DNA from: Weissella koreensis KCTC 3621
Lineage (GTDB): Bacteria; Bacillota; Bacilli; Lactobacillales; Lactobacillaceae
Reading direction: 5' to 3'
Length of the DNA stretch: 64,000 nt
Assembly: GCF_000277645.1 (NCBI RefSeq)
Contig: NZ_AKGG01000016.1
Span: 1-64,000 of the forward strand
A program made the position numbers and the translations under genes. Of the stretch, positions 16,066 to 26,048 are shown piece after piece. Positions within the stretch are counted from its first letter, which is position 1, and each line of letters begins with the position of its first letter. The notes beneath the pieces were generated by a model. The model was given only the letters and a program-made list of their open reading frames with translations. It was not told the DNA's origin and did no database searches.

Positions 16066-18087
16066 TTACTCCTCCTCATCAAGTGGTGTTTCATCTTTTA
16101 AAACAGCATATAATTGTTGTCCAGCTTCGTCAACGGTTACCCCATTAATTTGGGTCGCAGCAAAGCTTAGATGACCACCGCCACCTAACTTTTCCATAAT
16201 TGTTTGAACATTCTTCTCACCGTTTGAACGAGCCGAAATTCCAATCGTCTTTTCATCCCGACGCGCAACAACGAATGAACGTTCAATGCCTACAATTTGT
16301 AATAATGAATCAGCTGCTTGAGCGACCGAAACGGAATCATATGATTTTTTATCATCAGCCACAACAATTGCATCGCTGTCTAAGAATTGAGCGCGCGAAA
16401 TTAAATCGGCGCGCTGACGATAATCTTCCATTGAATCTTTCATGAAATTTTGAATTAGTTTACCATCAGCACCCACAGAGCGAAGATAACTTGCTGCATC
16501 AAAAGTTCTAGTTCCCGAACGGATTGTAAACGACTTGGTATCCAATTGAATTCCCGCTAACAAGGTAGTTGCTTCAATTCTTGATAATCCACGACGATTC
16601 TTTGACTGATACTCAAATAATTCAGTTACCAACTCAGAAGTTGATGACGCATATGATTCAATATAAACCAACAAAGATTTCTCAGGAAACTCTTCCCCGC
16701 GACGATGATGATCAACAATAACTAAACGTTCCTTCAGCGCATCATAAACTTCTTTACTCTCGGTAATTGAACGTTTAGAGTGATCGACCATGATCAATAA
16801 TGAGTGACCCGTAGCTCGTGCTATGACATCCGCTGGGCTCATTAAAGCATCCTTAGTTTGTTCATCTTCATGAATTGCATTATATAACATCTGCATATCA
16901 GTATGCCGTTTTTCATCTGGATCGCTAACAATCCAAGCTGGCTTATCAACCATCTTTGCAATGCGTCGTACACCTAATGCTGCTCCCATTGAATCTCGGT
17001 CACCGCGTGCATGTCCCATGACAAAGACCTGATCTGATGCATTGATTAGTTCACTCAAAGCTTGCGAAATAACTCGGGCCCGTACACGTGTTCGTTTAGC
17101 CATTGGATTAGTCGTTCCACCATAGAAACGCGCATCTTGTTGCGGTGATTTAACCACAACTTGATCACCACCACGTCCTAAAGCCAAATCCAATTGCGTT
17201 TGCGCAGCTTTCGCCATACTCATGACGTCACCATCATGGTATGAAATCCCAATACTCAAAGTAATTGGCATATTTTGACTTGAAGTATCTTCACGTACAC
17301 TCTTCAAAATATTGAACTTATCTTTTTCTGCTAAACGCAGTCCTTGATAATAACCAATCAACATGTATTTATCTGGCGATAGCCGTCGCACATAAATTTC
17401 ATGTTGATCCATCCAATCTGTGAGCATTGTTGTCACGTGTGAACGTAACGTTGATGATTCTGCGTCATTTAAACGTTCTGAAATTTCATCAAAATTATCT
17501 AAAGAAACGATTCCCATAAACAACCGACTATTTTCATACTTACGTTGAACTTGTGCAATATCTGTAATATCACGTAAATAAATCGCACGCAAATCAACTT
17601 GCACCTGCACTTCAAAAGTCCGACCCAACCAATCAATCGTGCGCCAAGTATCCTGATCTTTACTGGAGGCTGACTTTACGACACGATCCAAAACCGAACT
17701 AACTTTATTTAACTTTTGATCCATTAAATTAGCTTGTTCACTAATTCTTTGAATAAAAGGATTCACCCAATCAATTTCAAATTCTTCATTATACAAAATC
17801 ACCCCTAAAGGCATTTGAATAATGGCTTCCTGTTCACCACGGTTAACCCGGTAAGAAAGCCCTGCAATATATTTTTGTGTATCGCTGCCAATAATTTTTA
17901 AAGTGTTAAAGACAAACACCAGGGCACATAAAATAATTATAACCCATACAATCCCAACCACCATATTCGCTTTAAAAGCTAACACCGTTCCAATTACCGC
18001 CATCACGGTAACCCAAATTGCTAAGAGTGTTAGACGCTTATTTTGAAAAAAATCTGGCAAAGACTGGAACAGACTAAAATGTTTCAT
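16066..18087 (-). CDS. gdpP: Cyclic-di-AMP phosphodiesterase GdpP
   Basis: This 673-residue membrane enzyme hydrolyses c-di-AMP. Two transmembrane helices (about 14-60) are followed by a PAS-like region, a degenerate GGDEF domain (about 165-300; no GGDEF motif visible) and a DHH/DHHA1 phosphodiesterase. The last shows [23 protein letters not shown] and the C-terminal [10 protein letters not shown]. The start at 18087 (MKHFSLFQ) is chosen. GAGGAG lies just upstream of it, and a good extended -10 promoter lies inside the longer possible frame. It is first in gdpP-rplI-dnaB. Confidence 0.95.
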   Translation of the reverse strand: MKHFSLFQSLPDFFQNKRLTLLAIWVTVMAVIGTVLAFKANMVVGIVWVIIILCALVFVFNTLKIIGSDTQKYIAGLSYRVNRGEQEAIIQMPLGVILYNEEFEIDWVNPFIQRISEQANLMDQKLNKVSSVLDRVVKSASSKDQDTWRTIDWLGRTFEVQVQVDLRAIYLRDITDIAQVQRKYENSRLFMGIVSLDNFDEISERLNDAESSTLRSHVTTMLTDWMDQHEIYVRRLSPDKYMLIGYYQGLRLAEKDKFNILKSVREDTSSQNMPITLSIGISYHDGDVMSMAKAAQTQLDLALGRGGDQVVVKSPQQDARFYGGTTNPMAKRTRVRARVISQALSELINASDQVFVMGHARGDRDSMGAALGVRRIAKMVDKPAWIVSDPDEKRHTDMQMLYNAIHEDEQTKDALMSPADVIARATGHSLLIMVDHSKRSITESKEVYDALKERLVIVDHHRRGEEFPEKSLLVYIESYASSTSELVTELFEYQSKNRRGLSRIEATTLLAGIQLDTKSFTIRSGTRTFDAASYLRSVGADGKLIQNFMKDSMEDYRQRADLISRAQFLDSDAIVVADDKKSYDSVSVAQAADSLLQIVGIERSFVVARRDEKTIGISARSNGEKNVQTIMEKLGGGGHLSFAATQINGVTVDEAGQQLYAVLKDETPLDEEE

Positions 18088-18120
18088 TTTTGGTCTCCTC
18101 TTCACAATAATATCTTTATT

Positions 18121-18129
18121 ATTATACCA
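18121..18129 (-). promoter_or_regulatory. gdpP promoter (extended -10)
   Basis: The minus strand reads TGGTATAAT, a full extended -10 element. It lies 34 bases before the chosen gdpP ATG. There is no good -35, as is common with extended -10 promoters. Confidence 0.55.
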
Positions 18130-18291
18130 TGAAGCACTAAACATGCGTTTGTTCCCTATAAATAATCGAAATTAATCTTTGAAATGCCAAAACCTTAGCT
18201 CCTACACTATTTAGGACTACTTTGCATGTTTAAAGCTAGTTAAAAATTGAATAACCCGTTTGAAATTCAATCATCTTTATCATGAAATAAT

Positions 18292-18330
18292 AAAGAGGCC
18301 TAGACATTTCGTCTTAGCCCCTCATATTGA
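18292..18330 (-). terminator. Terminator after the amino acid ABC operon
   Basis: An imperfect stem GAGGGGCTAAGAC..GTCTAGGCCTC with a GAAAT loop is followed by TTTATT on the minus strand. It belongs to the recurring terminator family noted in the findings. Confidence 0.65.
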
Positions 18331-18360
18331 TATTTTTAAAATTCAAAATATTTAATTAAT

Positions 18361-19020
18361 TTAAACAATCATTCTTTTATCAATGATTTGACCCGCCTTT
18401 GATAGACAGTAATTCAAGATAAAGTACAATAATGCGAGCATTAAGAACATTGGAATGATTTCCGACGGATGCTGAGCGTAAATAATTTGCGCGCGATACA
18501 TCATTTCGGGCAACATAATAATAGTGGCCAAAGAAGTATCTTTAATTAAAGATACAAACTGCGAAATAATCGGTGGAATCATTTTTTTGTATGCTTGTGG
18601 TAACAAAACATGCCAGAGGGCCTGCTTTTTCGTCAAACCATTAGAAAGCGCGCCTTCTAATTGGCCTTTGGGTACCGCCACAATTCCGCCTCGTACAATT
18701 TCGGCCAACATTGCTGATTCAAAAATAGTAAGGGCAAAAACCGTACTACCCATGACACTAAATTGAATACCAATCTTTGGCAAAGCAAAATAAGTAAAGA
18801 AGATGATCAACAAAAGGGGTAAGTTTCGAATCAGATCAATGATAAATCCTACAACACCTGACAAAATATTAATTTTTGCATAACGAAGCACTCCTAAAAT
18901 GGATCCAATAACAAAACTTAATATTACAGAAATTACCGCTACTTGGATCGTAACCCACATTCCCTCTAAGAGAAAGCGCATGTTAATCCATGAATACGCT
19001 TGAATAAAGTTATCCATCAT
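18361..19020 (-). CDS. Polar amino acid ABC importer, permease 2
   Basis: This 219-residue HisM/GlnP-type permease has five predicted membrane segments. The ABC-coupling (EAA) loop is GALSNGLTKKQALWHVLLPQ, around residues 125-145. It is last in a four-gene importer operon and starts 2 nt after permease 1 stops. GGAGG precedes two adjacent ATG codons; the first is used here. It pairs with permease 1 to form the channel. Glutamine, glutamate or aspartate is the likely cargo by family, not decided by the sequence. Confidence 0.93.
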   Translation of the reverse strand: MMDNFIQAYSWINMRFLLEGMWVTIQVAVISVILSFVIGSILGVLRYAKINILSGVVGFIIDLIRNLPLLLIIFFTYFALPKIGIQFSVMGSTVFALTIFESAMLAEIVRGGIVAVPKGQLEGALSNGLTKKQALWHVLLPQAYKKMIPPIISQFVSLIKDTSLATIIMLPEMMYRAQIIYAQHPSEIIPMFLMLALLYFILNYCLSKAGQIIDKRMIV

Positions 19021-19022
19021 AA

Positions 19023-19667
19023 TTAGGCCTCCCGTGCAAGTTTATCTTCAAGATAGCGCATATAGTAACTGATAGGCATGGTTATCACTAAGTAGAACAA
19101 GCCTACAATAATATATGGATTGAAAGTATCAAAGGTTAATTGTGAAATTTGATTAGCTTGATACATTAGATCAAAACCAGCCACGAACGCCAAAATTGAT
19201 GAATTCTTAACGAGGTTCACAAATTGATTTCCCAAAGGTGGAATTACATATTTAAACGCCTGAGGCAGAATAATCATCCTCATCGTCTCCCACCAGCTTA
19301 ATCCATTTGAACGGGCACCTTCATACTGGCCTAGATCAACAGCAAAAATACCGGCTTTGACAGTCTCAGCAATGAAAGCTGATGTGTATAACATCAAGCC
19401 AATCGTTCCGGCCATAAAACCATTAATTTTCAAAACACTGGCCATCACAATATAGAAAAACATCGTCACTACCAAAAGTGGTACATTTCGTAAAACTTCG
19501 ATATATAGGCGTGCTAAGTAATGGGTGATTTTATTAGGAATCACTTCAACAATGGCGAAAAAGGTTCCCAAAATCAATGAACCGATCAAAGCAATGACAC
19601 TTGATAACAAAGTCCAACCAAAACCAACTAAGAATTCATGACTGTAAGTATTGAATAAATTAATCAT
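19023..19667 (-). CDS. Polar amino acid ABC importer, permease 1
   Basis: This 214-residue permease is of the same family as its neighbour. Five hydrophobic segments and the EAA loop GARSNGLSWWETMRMIILPQ are visible. The ATG at 19667 is chosen because it overlaps the TGA of the binding-protein gene (ATGA), with GGAG 11 bases upstream. A longer start seven codons upstream would sit on that ribosome binding site. Confidence 0.93.
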   Translation of the reverse strand: MINLFNTYSHEFLVGFGWTLLSSVIALIGSLILGTFFAIVEVIPNKITHYLARLYIEVLRNVPLLVVTMFFYIVMASVLKINGFMAGTIGLMLYTSAFIAETVKAGIFAVDLGQYEGARSNGLSWWETMRMIILPQAFKYVIPPLGNQFVNLVKNSSILAFVAGFDLMYQANQISQLTFDTFNPYIIVGLFYLVITMPISYYMRYLEDKLAREA

Positions 19668-20497
19668 AACTTTGCCATCTCCTTCCAATCCATTCCCGGT
19701 ACATCACTAAACCATTTTTTCATCAAGCGCGCATAAGTGCCATCTTTTTGCATGGCGTCAATCGCTTGATTAACTTTTTTGACTAACTTGGGATTGTTTT
19801 TTTCAATAGCGATCCCGTAAGGTTCATTCGTGAAGTTACCACCCACTAATTTCAGACTGGTATCATCTTTAGCCATTCCTGCTAAAATACCAGAATCAGT
19901 CGTTAAAACATCCCCTTGCCCAGCTTTTAAAGCTGACAAAGCAGTAGCGTAGTCAGATAAAGCTAATACTCGAGCTTTGGGAGCTTTTTCTTTAACTTCT
20001 TCCACCGAAGTAGAACCCTGCACTCCTAATACGGTTACCTTACGATTATTGACGTCAGAAATATTTTTAATATCTGAACCCTTTTTCACCATTAAGGATT
20101 GTCCAGCATTAAAATAAGGTTTCGAAAAATCAACGGTTTTAGCCCGCTCCGGTGTAATCGACATTGTCGCAATAATAGCGTCAATATTGTTGTTAATTAA
20201 CAACGGAATTCGCGTCCCTGAAGTCACTTGTACAAACTCAGTTTTTGCTTGCGGATTAATACGATGGGTAACTTCTTTGGCGACATCAACATCAAAGCCT
20301 TCAACTTTTCCAGTCTTAATATTCATCAGACCCATTAAGCTGGTGTCAGCCTTAGTTCCCCAAACCATTTTATTTTTCTGTTCAATCCGATCGAGCACCT
20401 GGTTTTTTTGTTGATCAGCAGAAACACTGCTCCCAAACCCTAAACTTAATCCTAAGGCAATTGCCAACGCACTCCCAATTTTTATGAAATTTTTCAT
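19664..20497 (-). CDS. Polar amino acid ABC importer, substrate-binding protein
   Basis: This 277-residue family 3 solute-binding protein captures the amino acid outside the cell. The signal peptide is MKNFIKIGSALAIALGLSLG, with a likely signal peptidase I site after SVSA (about residue 27). The SBP_bac_3 fold follows: the GFDVDVAKEV box, then the DAIIATMSITPERAKTVDFS signature that binds the ligand carboxylate. There is no cysteine, hence no lipobox. That is unusual for a Gram-positive binding protein, which would normally be lipid-anchored. It lies between the ATPase and permease genes of the same operon. Confidence 0.93.
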   Translation of the reverse strand: MKNFIKIGSALAIALGLSLGFGSSVSADQQKNQVLDRIEQKNKMVWGTKADTSLMGLMNIKTGKVEGFDVDVAKEVTHRINPQAKTEFVQVTSGTRIPLLINNNIDAIIATMSITPERAKTVDFSKPYFNAGQSLMVKKGSDIKNISDVNNRKVTVLGVQGSTSVEEVKEKAPKARVLALSDYATALSALKAGQGDVLTTDSGILAGMAKDDTSLKLVGGNFTNEPYGIAIEKNNPKLVKKVNQAIDAMQKDGTYARLMKKWFSDVPGMDWKEMAKL

Positions 20498-20572
20498 AGC
20501 CTTCCCCCGGTTAATCTTCCATTAATTAGCTCCTATATCGCTGTTTAAATTATTCTAATACCATTAATTTTA

Positions 20573-21307
20573 TTAATGTTTAATTTGTGACAAGAATTGT
20601 TGGGCCCGCTTTTCTTTTGGTTTTTCAAAGAATTGAGCGGTTGGCGTATCTTCTAAAATCTCACCCTCGGCCATGAAAATCACACGATCGGCGACTTCTT
20701 TAGCAAATCCCATTTCGTGGGTTACAACTAGCATTGTCATATCAGAATCTTCAGCAATGCTTTTCATCAAATTCAAAACATCATTAATCATTTCCGGATC
20801 TAACGCTGAGGTGGGTTCATCGAATAAAAGCGCTTTGGGCTTCATTGCTAACGAACGAGCAATCGCAATTCGTTGTTGTTGTCCACCAGATAATGATGAT
20901 GGCATTTTTTCAGCTTTATCAACTAATCCGACTTTTTCCAACAGTTTCATCGCATTTTCTTTATTTTCAGCTTCATCCATTTTCAAAACTTTACGCGGTG
21001 CTAGCATCAAGTTTTCTAGCACCGTTTTATTGGCATAAAGATTAAAATGTTGAAACACCATTCCGACATCTTTACGAATTTTATTCATATCTGTTTTATT
21101 ATCAGCTAGATCATAATCATTAACAATTAAGTGACCTTCTTGAATGGGCTCTAATCCATTGATCGTTCGAATCAGAGTTGATTTTCCTGAACCAGATGGC
21201 CCGATTAATACAACTGTTTCGCCAGCATCAACTTCTAAATTAATATCCTTCAAGGCATGAAAATCACCATAATACTTACCAACGTGGTTAAATTCAATCA
21301 TTGACAT
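20573..21307 (-). CDS. glnQ: Polar amino acid ABC importer, ATPase (GlnQ-like)
   Basis: This 244-residue ATPase powers the importer encoded downstream. Walker [10 protein letters not shown] is near residue 36, the Q-loop VFQHFNLY, the signature LSGGQQQR and Walker [12 protein letters not shown], with His in the switch (VVTHEM). The start [10 protein letters not shown] at 21307 is chosen because GGGGGA stands 7-8 bases upstream. It is first in the operon ATPase, binding protein, permease, permease. A TTGACA box lies about 55 bases upstream near 21380, but I see no good -10. Confidence 0.94.
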   Translation of the reverse strand: MSMIEFNHVGKYYGDFHALKDINLEVDAGETVVLIGPSGSGKSTLIRTINGLEPIQEGHLIVNDYDLADNKTDMNKIRKDVGMVFQHFNLYANKTVLENLMLAPRKVLKMDEAENKENAMKLLEKVGLVDKAEKMPSSLSGGQQQRIAIARSLAMKPKALLFDEPTSALDPEMINDVLNLMKSIAEDSDMTMLVVTHEMGFAKEVADRVIFMAEGEILEDTPTAQFFEKPKEKRAQQFLSQIKH

Positions 21308-21384
21308 TATTAAATCCCCCTTAAAATTCATCCATAATACATTGTATAATTTCTCATGAAATTGTTATATTTGTCAAACTTTTC

Positions 21385-21416
21385 TAAAAAAGCCGAGAAC
21401 ATGCCCCGACTTTACT
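21385..21416 (-). terminator. Terminator after the guanylate-kinase-like gene
   Basis: The stem GTCGGGG..TCTCGGC (with G-U pairs) is followed by TTTTTT on the minus strand, just past the stop at 21421. Confidence 0.65.
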
Positions 21417-21420
21417 TACT

Positions 21421-21990
21421 TTATTTTAGCATATTTTTAATAATTCGGTCGATTTCTTTTTGCGTTTTTACCCAATTATTATTAATAATCATATGCGCAT
21501 ATTGTTTTAATGCATCAGGGACTGATAAATCTCGAATAAATTCAGCACTTTGTATCCGCTTTTGAATCCGCTCTAACTGGTCTCCCCGATCAATCAATCG
21601 TTGTGTTAAATCCGCCGCATTCTCAACTGATAGATAGAGCACCTCAACCTTTGATCCTAATTGTTGTGCATAAGCCAAAGCTCCCGCTGTGTCTAAAACA
21701 ATCGTAATTAATGAGTTTTTCTCCCAAGCCCGATTCAAGCCTTCGTATGAAGAACCATAATGATAATTACTATAGACTACCTGCTCTAAATAATGATTTT
21801 TAGGAAAACTAGCCTCCGTCTCAAAATAATAATCTTGTCCATCGACTTCACCTGCTCGTGGTGGTCGTGTAGTGTGCGTTACCACCTGAGGAAAATGATA
21901 TTTTTCTGCTAAGTACCGTGCTACCGTCGTTTTCCCTGTCCCAGTATTTCCCGTAATTACTAAAACTTTTTGCGCTTCTTCGTTTGTCAT
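21421..21990 (-). CDS. Guanylate kinase-like P-loop protein
   Basis: This 189-residue protein has the guanylate kinase fold. The P-loop GNTGTGKTT is near residue 16, followed by the GMP-binding box THTTRPPRAGEVDGQDYYF. The rest is divergent. The lid is short, and this is unlikely to be the main gmk of the cell, though phosphorylation of GMP to GDP is possible. The ATG at 21990 is chosen: AAGG lies 9 bases upstream and the P-loop region follows directly. A start 15 codons earlier lacks a ribosome binding site. Confidence 0.75.
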   Translation of the reverse strand: MTNEEAQKVLVITGNTGTGKTTVARYLAEKYHFPQVVTHTTRPPRAGEVDGQDYYFETEASFPKNHYLEQVVYSNYHYGSSYEGLNRAWEKNSLITIVLDTAGALAYAQQLGSKVEVLYLSVENAADLTQRLIDRGDQLERIQKRIQSAEFIRDLSVPDALKQYAHMIINNNWVKTQKEIDRIIKNMLK

Positions 21991-22102
21991 ACTTTCAATC
22001 CTTGACCTTAAATTTTTTCTTAAAAAAGAAACCAAACTAGCCGCAGCGAAACAAAGCTCTACTGACCTAGTCTGATTTCATTCTTTTGATATTTAAACTT
22101 AA

Positions 22103-23533
22103 TTATGCTTCATTGGCTAAACGATAAATTGCTTCCGCAAAGATCGCCATAGAACGTGTCAAATCAGCTACTGGGTAAAATTCATCAGGTTGGTGCATTG
22201 TATCCGGTACACCTTCAAACATAGCCCCAAACGCAACTCCACGGTCCAACAAACGGCCAAAGGTTCCACCACCGATAACTTGTTCAGCAGCTGGCAAACC
22301 AGTATGCTTCCGGTAAACATCCAACAAAGTCGTTACTAGTGGATCTTCTCCTGAAACATAATGTGGGCCTTGAGCATGACCTTCAACAGCCACTGTGGCG
22401 TCAAAGTCAGGAGTCAATGCTCCTGTTACGGCCTTTCCAATTTCTTCCGGATTAGTGTTTTGTGGGTAACGGAAGTTCAAGTTAACGAAACCATCTTTAT
22501 CAGCTTCAAAGCGTTGAATTCCAATATTCATTGATAGATCACCCATCAAATCATCATGCTTCAATGCTCCGATACGGAAAGCAGTTGAATCATCATGAAC
22601 GGCAGTTCCCAAGAATGTTAAGAATCCCTTAGCATTTCCACCAAAGTCATATTGTTGTAGGAAGTTGGCCAAGAATGTTCCTGCGTTCAAACCAGTTTCA
22701 GGTGAAGCCCCATGGACTTGCTTACCATAGAAAGTAATTGTAGCTAAGTGACCTTCTACTTCAATTTCAGCTTTAGCACGCTTTTCACCAGCCAAGTAAC
22801 GTTCCAATCCAGAAACCAACATTTGTGGATCTTGAACAGTTACATGCGCAACAGCGGTTCCAGGAACCATATTTGGTCGTTGTCCAGCTTTGAAATCGCG
22901 TAGTTCAACAGTTCCACCATTGGTTCCGGCAAAACGAACAACTTGTGAAACGTTCCCCTTTTCTCCATTAATAATAGGGAATTCAGCATCAGGTGAGAAT
23001 CCCATTGTTGGGTAACCCTTGGTGTTGAAGAATTCTTCCATTCCTGTCCATTCAGATTCTTCATCAATTCCCATTACCAAACGTACCCGACGCTTCATAG
23101 GAACATTCATATCTTTTAACATCTTCAAAGCATAATAAGCGATCATTGAAGGTCCCTTATCATCAGATGCCCCACGAGCATAAAGGCGTCCATCTTCAAT
23201 CACTGGAGTGAAAGGTTCTTTAGTCCAGCCTTCTCCTTCAGGCATTACGTCCAAATGCCCAATCACATCAATGGATTCAGCAGTATCTTCATCCCCTAAT
23301 TCGGCATAACCAACCAAACCTTTGAAATCACCTGTTCGGAAACCATCGCGTTCAGCCATGCTCTCCCAAGTTGTAAGTGCTTCTTTTGTCTTAGGACCAA
23401 GTGGTGCATCCGGTGTGGCTGCTTCATCATCACGAACTGATGGGATTGCCAACAATGTCTTTAAATCACGCAATAAGTCATCTTCATATTTAAGCGACTC
23501 AGCGAGCCATTCTGATGCATTTTTGTTATTCAT
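22103..23533 (-). CDS. pepV: Dipeptidase PepV
   Basis: This 476-residue M20 metallopeptidase removes N-terminal residues from dipeptides in the cytosol of lactic acid bacteria. Zinc-site motifs are visible: GHLDVMPEGEGW with the first His/Asp, YARGASDDKGP with the bridging Asp, GIDEESEWTG with the catalytic Glu pair, and a late His in VPDTMHQPDEF. The ATG at 23533 (MNNKNASEW) is chosen because GAGGAG precedes it and a promoter lies 35 bases farther upstream. The upstream frame extension would cross that promoter. Confidence 0.95.
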   Translation of the reverse strand: MNNKNASEWLAESLKYEDDLLRDLKTLLAIPSVRDDEAATPDAPLGPKTKEALTTWESMAERDGFRTGDFKGLVGYAELGDEDTAESIDVIGHLDVMPEGEGWTKEPFTPVIEDGRLYARGASDDKGPSMIAYYALKMLKDMNVPMKRRVRLVMGIDEESEWTGMEEFFNTKGYPTMGFSPDAEFPIINGEKGNVSQVVRFAGTNGGTVELRDFKAGQRPNMVPGTAVAHVTVQDPQMLVSGLERYLAGEKRAKAEIEVEGHLATITFYGKQVHGASPETGLNAGTFLANFLQQYDFGGNAKGFLTFLGTAVHDDSTAFRIGALKHDDLMGDLSMNIGIQRFEADKDGFVNLNFRYPQNTNPEEIGKAVTGALTPDFDATVAVEGHAQGPHYVSGEDPLVTTLLDVYRKHTGLPAAEQVIGGGTFGRLLDRGVAFGAMFEGVPDTMHQPDEFYPVADLTRSMAIFAEAIYRLANEA

Positions 23534-23567
23534 TAGTAAGTCTCCTCTAAAATAGATCTTATATTTT

Positions 23568-23596
23568 ATTTTACACTCTTTATGATAATTTTCCAA
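23568..23596 (-). promoter_or_regulatory. pepV promoter
   Basis: Minus-strand TTGGAA (23591-23596) and TAAAAT (23568-23573) are separated by 17 bases. They are placed 34 bases before the chosen pepV ATG. Confidence 0.65.
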
Positions 23597-23679
23597 AAAC
23601 TTCTTAGAATTAATTCGTTATATTAATAATATTTAATCGTTCTAAAGCCTGTCTAAAAATTAGTACCATACAAATAAGA

Positions 23680-23722
23680 AAACCCATCTCAGTAAAAAAA
23701 TTTGACCAAGATAGGTTTAACA
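23680..23722 (-). terminator. Terminator after the MacB-like transporter
   Basis: An imperfect stem AAACC.ATCT..AGAT.GGTTT is followed by TTTTCTTATTT on the minus strand, 28 bases past the stop at 23750. Confidence 0.55.
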
Positions 23723-23749
23723 AATTAGTTATACATATTTTATTTTAGA

Positions 23750-25744
23750 TTAATCAGCAGACAAAGCATCAATGGGGTTCAAACGTGATGCTCGACGTGC
23801 TGGCATCAAAGCGGCTAGGAATGAAATGACCAAAGCTACTACGATGGTAAAGATCACGTTCCCGACACTAACTTGAATCATGTTAAACTTCGCAATCTTA
23901 TACAAAGCAGCATTCAATGCAAAGCCAAGACCATATGCTATTACTAAGGCCAAGACGGCTGACAACAAACCAATAATAATTGATTCAGATGTAAATAATC
24001 GACGAATGTCACGCTTTGATTCACCCAATGCGCGCAAAATTCCGATTTCCTTAGTTCGTTCAGAAACTGACATATACATGGTAACAATAATCATCAAAGC
24101 TGAAACAACTAATGAAATTCCAGAGATTGCTGCCAAAACAGTTGTAGCTAAGCTCACAATTGTATTAATTGTGTCTAAGATCGAACCAACTGAGATAGCT
24201 AAGAAGGCTTTTTGACCATCTACTTGGATCGCATTAATATCCTTCACCGCAGCCTTAACATTCTTGGTATCATCGATTTTAACTGAAGCATAAGTATAAT
24301 CAGTATTAGCACCGGATTCTTCCAAAACTTTACGCATGGTTGCTTCGTTGGTTGCAGCCATGGCTCCAGTTTGTGATTCTGCTACACCTGAAACCTTAAA
24401 GGTCTTAGTAATTGGCTTAGGAACATTGTTTTGATCATAAGCAATAAAGGTCAAGTTAACATTCTTACCCACAATTGACTTCCAATTATCAGGACTCACC
24501 TTTTGCGCAAAGGTCTTCTTATCGACGACAATTTCGCCATCCTTAGGAGTGTGACCGGCCTTAATGATTGAATCACTATAGGCTGGTGTCCAACTCTGAT
24601 ATTGTGGCGTTTGAATATCATTACCATCATATGAAACGGTAACGTTAGTAAACATGTAGCCAGGGTTAACCTTCTTAACATGCTTAACGTCTGCCATCTT
24701 GTTCAAGTAATCATTTGACATCGTGGCTTTCTTATAGTCAGTCATCATGGTCTGCATTGTATTTTGCATCAATTCAGATGATTCCTTACCTTTAGCCTCT
24801 TTGTTGGTTACAACATTTTTCATAATGGTTGGATAATTTGGATTAGCTAAATCACCCACCTGCTTTTGGATGTAGGCATTAACCCCGTTTCCAATTCCAG
24901 AAAAGAGCAAAACGGCAAACAATCCAATCGCCGTTCCAATCATAATCAATGAATTACGCCAGAAATTATGGGCGAAATGCTTCCAAGCGTTTTGAAAACT
25001 TGCTGAAAGTGGCATGGCTTTTGATTCAATTTTGGAGGTTCCTTGCCCAACGGGATAAGCATCGTGAATACGGGTATTCCCATCCACTTTTCCATCTGCT
25101 AGATGTACAATTCGTGTTCCATGATTAGCAACATCTTGAGAGTGCGTTACAGCAATTACAAGTTTTCCATCTTCCGCAATTTCTTGCAAAAGTGCCAAAA
25201 CATCTGCTGTATTTTGTGAGTCTAATGCCCCAGTTGGCTCGTCAGCAATAATGACCTCAGGATCAGGAGCTAAAGCTCGCGCAATCGCTACTCGTTGCTT
25301 CTGACCACCTGATAATTGATTAGGATGTTTTTTCATTTGGTCGCCCAAGCCAACCCGTTCCAAAAGTTCCTTAGCCCGATCTTCACGTTCGCTATGACTC
25401 ATAGTTGTCATATCAAGTGAAATCAAAACGTTATCCAAAACCGTTAAATGAGAAATCAAATTATATGATTGATAGATGTAGCCAATGGTTCCCCGACGGT
25501 ATTCATCTAACATTTTTTCTTTACGGTGATTCAATTTTTGACCAGAAATGGTAACACTTCCATCAAAATTACGATCCAAGCCACCGATGATATTCATCAA
25601 AGTTGACTTTCCACCTCCAGATTCACCAAGGACTGAAACAAATTCTCCCAATTCAAAATCTAAATCAATTCCCTTTAAAACTGGAAATTCCTCTTGGCCT
25701 AAGAAATATGATTTCTTTATGTCTCTTAGTTCTAAATATGCCAT
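23750..25744 (-). CDS. MacB-like ABC transporter, ATPase fused to FtsX-type permease
   Basis: This 664-residue protein has an N-terminal ATPase (1-230): Walker A GESGGGKST, LSGGQKQR, IIADEPTGALD and a switch His. It is fused to a permease with one membrane helix at about 280-300. A large outer MacB-type domain (about 305-520) and three C-terminal helices ending in ARRASRLNPIDAL follow. The layout matches type VII (mechanotransmission) ABC systems for antimicrobial peptides or export of small factors. The substrate is not known. The start at 25744 has AGAGG at good spacing; the ATG two codons earlier would lie too close. Confidence 0.87.
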   Translation of the reverse strand: MAYLELRDIKKSYFLGQEEFPVLKGIDLDFELGEFVSVLGESGGGKSTLMNIIGGLDRNFDGSVTISGQKLNHRKEKMLDEYRRGTIGYIYQSYNLISHLTVLDNVLISLDMTTMSHSEREDRAKELLERVGLGDQMKKHPNQLSGGQKQRVAIARALAPDPEVIIADEPTGALDSQNTADVLALLQEIAEDGKLVIAVTHSQDVANHGTRIVHLADGKVDGNTRIHDAYPVGQGTSKIESKAMPLSASFQNAWKHFAHNFWRNSLIMIGTAIGLFAVLLFSGIGNGVNAYIQKQVGDLANPNYPTIMKNVVTNKEAKGKESSELMQNTMQTMMTDYKKATMSNDYLNKMADVKHVKKVNPGYMFTNVTVSYDGNDIQTPQYQSWTPAYSDSIIKAGHTPKDGEIVVDKKTFAQKVSPDNWKSIVGKNVNLTFIAYDQNNVPKPITKTFKVSGVAESQTGAMAATNEATMRKVLEESGANTDYTYASVKIDDTKNVKAAVKDINAIQVDGQKAFLAISVGSILDTINTIVSLATTVLAAISGISLVVSALMIIVTMYMSVSERTKEIGILRALGESKRDIRRLFTSESIIIGLLSAVLALVIAYGLGFALNAALYKIAKFNMIQVSVGNVIFTIVVALVISFLAALMPARRASRLNPIDALSAD

Positions 25745-25792
25745 AAACATGCCTCTTTATCTTTATTTTTAATTCAATAAGTTTAGCTTCGT

Positions 25793-25821
25793 ATTATACG
25801 TTCTTTTAAAAGCATTGTAAA
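25793..25821 (-). promoter_or_regulatory. Promoter of the MacB-like transporter
   Basis: Minus-strand TTTACA (25816-25821) and TATAAT (25793-25798) are 17 bases apart. This is one of the best promoters in the window. Confidence 0.75.
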
Positions 25822-25989
25822 GTTATCTGCCAAAAACATCGAAATCTTTGTATAATTTTTAGTTGGACTCATTTTAACATTTTTTTATAGTAAAATTACG
25901 TTATTTTAAGTAAATAAATTTGTAATTTAGGAATAAATATTGGCTAATTCCAAATTAGTCCCAAACTATGTTTTGACATTGGCTAAATA

Positions 25990-26027
25990 AAGCGAAAAAG
26001 GTCGGGACAAATCGGCTCGACCTTTTC
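25990..26027 (-). terminator. Terminator after the ABC exporter operon
   Basis: Stem AAAAGGTCG..CGACCTTTT is followed by T-rich sequence on the minus strand, 22 bases past the stop at 26049. The stretch 25822-25989 between the two transporter loci shows nothing else. Confidence 0.75.
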
Positions 26028-26048
26028 AATTCATTTCAGATTATAATT

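Noticed and set aside
23750..25744. Bacteriocin immunity system around the MacB-like transporter
   Set aside because: No two-component system, no bacteriocin precursor with a double-glycine leader, and no immunity-like small gene were found next to it.
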